From Chloroflexales bacterium (lineage in GTDB: Bacteria; Chloroflexota; Chloroflexia; Chloroflexales; Chloroflexaceae), in NCBI GenBank assembly GCA_013336035.1, contig JAAXUL010000273.1, forward strand, positions 1-8,935: a stretch of DNA of 8,935 nucleotides, given 5' to 3'. How positions within the stretch are numbered: the first letter of the stretch is position 1; the number at the start of each line of letters is the position of its first letter. Both the position numbers and the translations under genes were made by a program. The notes under the pieces were generated by a model, which had not been told where the DNA came from, did not search any database, and worked only from the letters and a program-made list of their open reading frames with translations. Shown piece by piece: positions 7,005-8,935 of the stretch.

Positions 7005-7077
7005 GGCGACCCGACAATGCCATTGGCGACCCGGATAATGCCATTGGCGACCCGGAAATGCCATTGGCGACCAGTAC
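7000..7077. repeat. 20/21-bp tandem repeat array bracketed by a 7-bp inverted repeat
   Basis: Three full and one partial copies of a unit like TTGGCGACCCGGAAATGCCA lie head to tail: 7003-7022 (20 bp, first base C), 7023-7043 (21 bp), 7044-7063 (20 bp) and a partial copy at 7064-7073. Each junction contains GCCATTGGC, a small palindrome. The array starts with GTACTGG (7000-7006) and ends with CCAGTAC (7071-7077), exact reverse complements. Multiple direct repeats inside a terminal sequence are typical of IS21-family ends, where they serve as transposase sites, and the stretch begins TGTACTGG. No IstA/IstB gene is present, so a solitary relic end or a small non-autonomous element are the leading ideas. 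There are no spacers, so it is not CRISPR. Confidence 0.7.
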
Positions 7078-7097
7078 CCAGCCTGAGATGGCAGTCA

Positions 7098-7364
7098 GTG
7101 GGAGCGCCGCGTGACGCAGCCGGCCCGGGCGCACGAGTCCAGCTGACCCCGGATCGTCGCAGCGGCTATGCCCACGGCGAAGGGCTCTTCTTCCGCCGCG
7201 ATCGCATAGAGGTCATTCGGGCCAGCATGGGCAGCGCGAAATGGCCGACCAGCGGTGCGGAGTGGCGGCTCGGCGACACAATCGAGCTGGTCCATTGGCC
7301 GGTGCCGCTCCAGGCCGCGCGGTGGGTGGAAGTGCAGGGCCCATGTATCAGATGTAGTACATGA
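7098..7364 (+). CDS. Possible small protein or gene fragment, function unknown
   Basis: An 88-residue frame starting at GTG 7098 (the frame is open further up, to an ATG at 7017 inside the tandem repeats). The part from about 7140 looks coding: mostly G/C third positions and a balanced, acidic-basic composition, for example GYAHGEGLFFRRDRIEVI and EWRLGDTIELVHWPVP. No good ribosome binding site precedes the GTG and I recognise no family. Its last 17 nt overlap the 3' end of the Rrf2 gene on the other strand, in convergent orientation. It could be a real small protein, the tail of a gene truncated by the element at 7000-7077, or chance. Confidence 0.25.
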   Translation: MGAPRDAAGPGARVQLTPDRRSGYAHGEGLFFRRDRIEVIRASMGSAKWPTSGAEWRLGDTIELVHWPVPLQAARWVEVQGPCIRCST

Positions 7365-7788
7365 GATTACCCGCCCGCTCGCGCTTGCGCTGGCAGAGCT
7401 CGTCGAGCGTGCGCGCGGCGAGGATCTGTTCAAGGCGGTCACGCAGGGTTATCCAGACCTCGCTAACCAGCGTGTGGTCCTCGGGCACGGTTGGGCGTAT
7501 CGTGTCGCGCCCTGGCTCATCCGGCAGCAGGGGGCCTTCGAGAACGGTGAGGATCTCCAGCAGGGTGATCGTCTCGGGGCTGCGGGCGAGCATGTGGCCG
7601 CCCTGGGGCCCGCGCAGGCTCTCGATCAGCCCGGCGCGGCGCATAGTGATCAGCAGCTGGTTGAGGTAGTTGACCGGGATGGCCTGCCGCCGGGCGATCT
7701 CCTCGCTCTGGATCGGGCCCTCGCCGAAGCGCTGGGCCAGATCGAAGAGCGCTCGCAACCCGTAGGCGCCTTTGCTCGAGATGCGCAT
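7348..7788 (-). CDS. Rrf2-family transcriptional regulator, CymR-like
   Basis: A 146-residue protein, full length for Rrf2. The N-terminus MRISSKGAYGLRALFDLA is the classic Rrf2 opening. The winged helix-turn-helix spans about 26-70: IARRQAIPVNYLNQLLITMRR, then the wing RGPQGGHMLAR (59-69) and ITLLEILTVLEGPLLP. It lacks the three clustered cysteines of IscR/NsrR-type proteins; the only Cys is 132. So it should not bind an Fe-S cluster in that way. The C-terminal part VWITLRDRLEQIL, RTLDEL and terminal MYYI resembles Bacillus CymR, the repressor of cysteine and sulfur uptake genes that acts with CysK. This similarity is recalled, not computed. The ATG at 7788-7786 is preceded by a modest GGAAG, 4 nt away. 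It has its own promoter and is probably autoregulated, but no cysteine gene is adjacent. Confidence 0.9.
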   Translation of the reverse strand: MRISSKGAYGLRALFDLAQRFGEGPIQSEEIARRQAIPVNYLNQLLITMRRAGLIESLRGPQGGHMLARSPETITLLEILTVLEGPLLPDEPGRDTIRPTVPEDHTLVSEVWITLRDRLEQILAARTLDELCQRKRERAGNLMYYI

Positions 7789-7832
7789 GCCACTTCCGAT
7801 TTGTCAAGCAAAAAACGTAACAATATCAACCT

Positions 7833-7861
7833 ATCGTAGCACCCGGGCTGCGCCGTGTCAA
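7833..7861 (-). promoter_or_regulatory. Sigma-70-type promoter of the Rrf2 gene
   Basis: On the minus strand TTGACA (7861-7856) is followed by 17 nt and TACGAT (7838-7833). The -35 is a perfect consensus and the -10 matches four of six positions. Transcription would start near 7826, leaving a leader of about 38 nt that is A/T-rich (TTGATATTGTTACGTTTTTT). That leader contrasts with the GC-rich surroundings and is a plausible place for the regulator to bind its own promoter. No clear palindrome is visible in it. Confidence 0.6.
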
Positions 7862-8044
7862 TGCCAAATCCGCACTGGCAGGCCCTGACGCCCAGCTGAT
7901 TGGGCCGGTGCGTGAGACGCTCACGGTGGCCCTACCCGCCGAGGCCCTGGCAGTCGTGCGCCCGAGCTTTGTCGCGCTGCTGGCCGATCCGGCGTGGTTG
8001 CCCGAGCCTAGCACGTGCCGACGCAGACAGAGGAAGGGGACTCG
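7862..8044 (+). other. Open coding-like stretch between Rrf2 and hydrolase genes, no recognisable gene
   Basis: The plus frame is open from 7821 and, between about 7875 and 8015, reads LAGPDAQLIGPVRETLTVALPA and FVALLADPAWLPEPS with mostly G/C third positions. It has no ATG, only a GTG at 7908 without a ribosome binding site, and downstream it becomes antisense to the hydrolase. It may be a gene relic. The remainder holds the upstream side of the Rrf2 promoter. No terminator for the hydrolase gene is visible. Confidence 0.25.
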
Positions 8045-8935
8045 TCAGATGATCCGGTACGCCGCGAGATCACGTTCGATAGACTGGATCGTTTCCACAA
8101 GCCCCTTGGCGTGGATCCAGCCGACGAAGCCCCCGAAGACACACTGGCCGCGGGCATCGGCGACAAAGACGTGATCGACCGCGAAGGGGTTCTTCCACAG
8201 GCGGAGCGTGGTGCCATCGGCTAGCTCAAGCGCGACGCGGGCCCGAGGAAAGTCGCGCAGGTGTGCGGTTGTCATCCCGGGGACATGCTGCAAAGGGCCG
8301 GTTACCGCGTCAGTGAGCCGGGGGCAGGGGCCGGCGCGCCAGAACCGGCGGAGGTAAGCCCACGCCCGCGGGGAGGTTCGTAAGCCCGCGTGATCGACGC
8401 CAGCCAGCACAACCATGGTCGCGCCCCGCACCTCGGCCGCAGTGATGGGAATCGTGCCGTCGCTGCCGCCATCGACATCGCCTGTAAGCACCAGTGTCGG
8501 CACCTGCTGGGCAATCCGCTCGGCCAGGTGCCGACGATTGCGTCCCAGGTCGGCGGCGATCCCAACTCCCAGCCCAAGCGAGTCGAAAATACGGGCAAGG
8601 TCGGCCCCGGCAACCGGCACGCCAAGCAGCGCAAGCCTGGGGATGCGCAGCAGCCACTCCGGGTGACGCTTCAAGAGCTCCAGCCAGATCAGCCCGCCCA
8701 TCGAGTGCCCGATGACACTGGCCTGGACCTGGGGGTGCGCGGCGAACGCGGCGACAGCATGACGCTCCACGGTGTCAATCAGCGGCTTGATGCGCAGCCA
8801 GGTGCGAAGGTAGCCGAGATCTGGGGCGATGATGGCCGTCCCAGGGTCCGCCACACTGCCCGCAAGCTCGCGCATAGGCTCGGCGGTATCCGCCCAGCCG
8901 TGTTGGGCAAAGAGAAGATGGGTTACAGCACCTGG
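8045..8935 (-). CDS. Alpha/beta hydrolase (5' end outside window)
   Basis: The minus frame is open from the window edge to a TGA at 8045-8047, giving 296 residues of an alpha/beta-hydrolase. The edge carries the oxyanion-loop strand HLLFAQHGWADTAEP (about 8921-8876), upstream of an internal Met that would otherwise be a false start. The nucleophile elbow is GHSMGG with the catalytic Ser, followed by IWLELLKRHPEW. The acid is probably in GDVDGGSDGTIPI and the base in AGVDHAGLRTSP, so Ser, Asp and His all appear present. Such enzymes cleave ester or related bonds; a lipase/esterase role is possible but the substrate is unknown. After the His there are about 125 more residues, ending in a hydrophilic C-terminal region (LELADGTTLRLWKNPF, VFVADARGQCVFGGF), longer than in minimal hydrolases. 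The gene lies upstream of Rrf2 on the same strand but Rrf2 has its own promoter. Confidence 0.88.
   Translation of the reverse strand, partial: PGAVTHLLFAQHGWADTAEPMRELAGSVADPGTAIIAPDLGYLRTWLRIKPLIDTVERHAVAAFAAHPQVQASVIGHSMGGLIWLELLKRHPEWLLRIPRLALLGVPVAGADLARIFDSLGLGVGIAADLGRNRRHLAERIAQQVPTLVLTGDVDGGSDGTIPITAAEVRGATMVVLAGVDHAGLRTSPRAWAYLRRFWRAGPCPRLTDAVTGPLQHVPGMTTAHLRDFPRARVALELADGTTLRLWKNPFAVDHVFVADARGQCVFGGFVGWIHAKGLVETIQSIERDLAAYRII

Noticed and set aside
7000..7077. CRISPR array
   Set aside because: The units are directly adjacent with no spacers and only about 20 bp each; no cas genes.
7255..7839. 194-codon plus-strand frame
   Set aside because: Lies opposite the well-supported Rrf2 gene; its composition is that of a shadow frame.

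Overview
The window is GC-rich, densely coding bacterial DNA. The best guess is a Chloroflexota-type (Chloroflexia-like) genome. This rests on a very large soluble PAS/GAF histidine kinase, a TnpB remnant with the YTSKCSF / NADINAAYN signature, and a CymR-like Rrf2 regulator, all in strongly G/C-ending codons. It is an inference from style; there is no rRNA or other phylogenetic marker here.

Layout, left to right. (1) 1-448, minus: a GNAT acetyltransferase cut by the left edge, with a clear AGGAGG-GTG start. (2) 449-660: divergent intergenic region ending in a perfect 8-bp dyad just before the next ribosome binding site. (3) 661-1854, plus: a RibD_C/dihydrofolate-reductase-like protein followed by a five-helix membrane protein of unknown family. 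(4) 1855-1995: convergent gap holding about 28 codons that look like the C-terminal end of an amidohydrolase, a probable gene relic. (5) 1996-5847, minus: a 1283-residue cytoplasmic multi-sensor histidine kinase, GAF-PAS4-GAF2-HisKA-HATPase, with no receiver domain and no response regulator nearby. (6) 5846-6699, plus: a decayed TnpB (IS200/IS605 OrfB) with a 1-nt frameshift, the first RuvC Asp changed to Ala and a large internal deletion. It diverges from the kinase with essentially no gap, so the kinase upstream region lies inside the transposon relic. (7) 6700-7347: an accessory-looking stretch without a recognisable gene. It contains a long imperfect hairpin, a 20/21-bp tandem repeat array bounded by an inverted repeat that can also pair with the hairpin arm, and a coding-like orphan ORF. 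(8) 7348-7788, minus: an Rrf2 regulator resembling CymR, with a TTGACA-N17-TACGAT promoter. (9) 7862-8044: an open, coding-like stretch with no recognisable start. (10) 8045-8935, minus: an alpha/beta hydrolase with an intact Ser-Asp-His triad, cut by the right edge.

The genes do not form one pathway. The region reads as a patchwork of single-gene units separated by relics (amidohydrolase tail, TnpB, tandem repeats), as expected of a place that has taken several insertions and deletions. The most interesting points are the nuclease-dead TnpB remnant abutting the sensor kinase, the tandem repeat with competing inverted repeats, and the CymR-like regulator.
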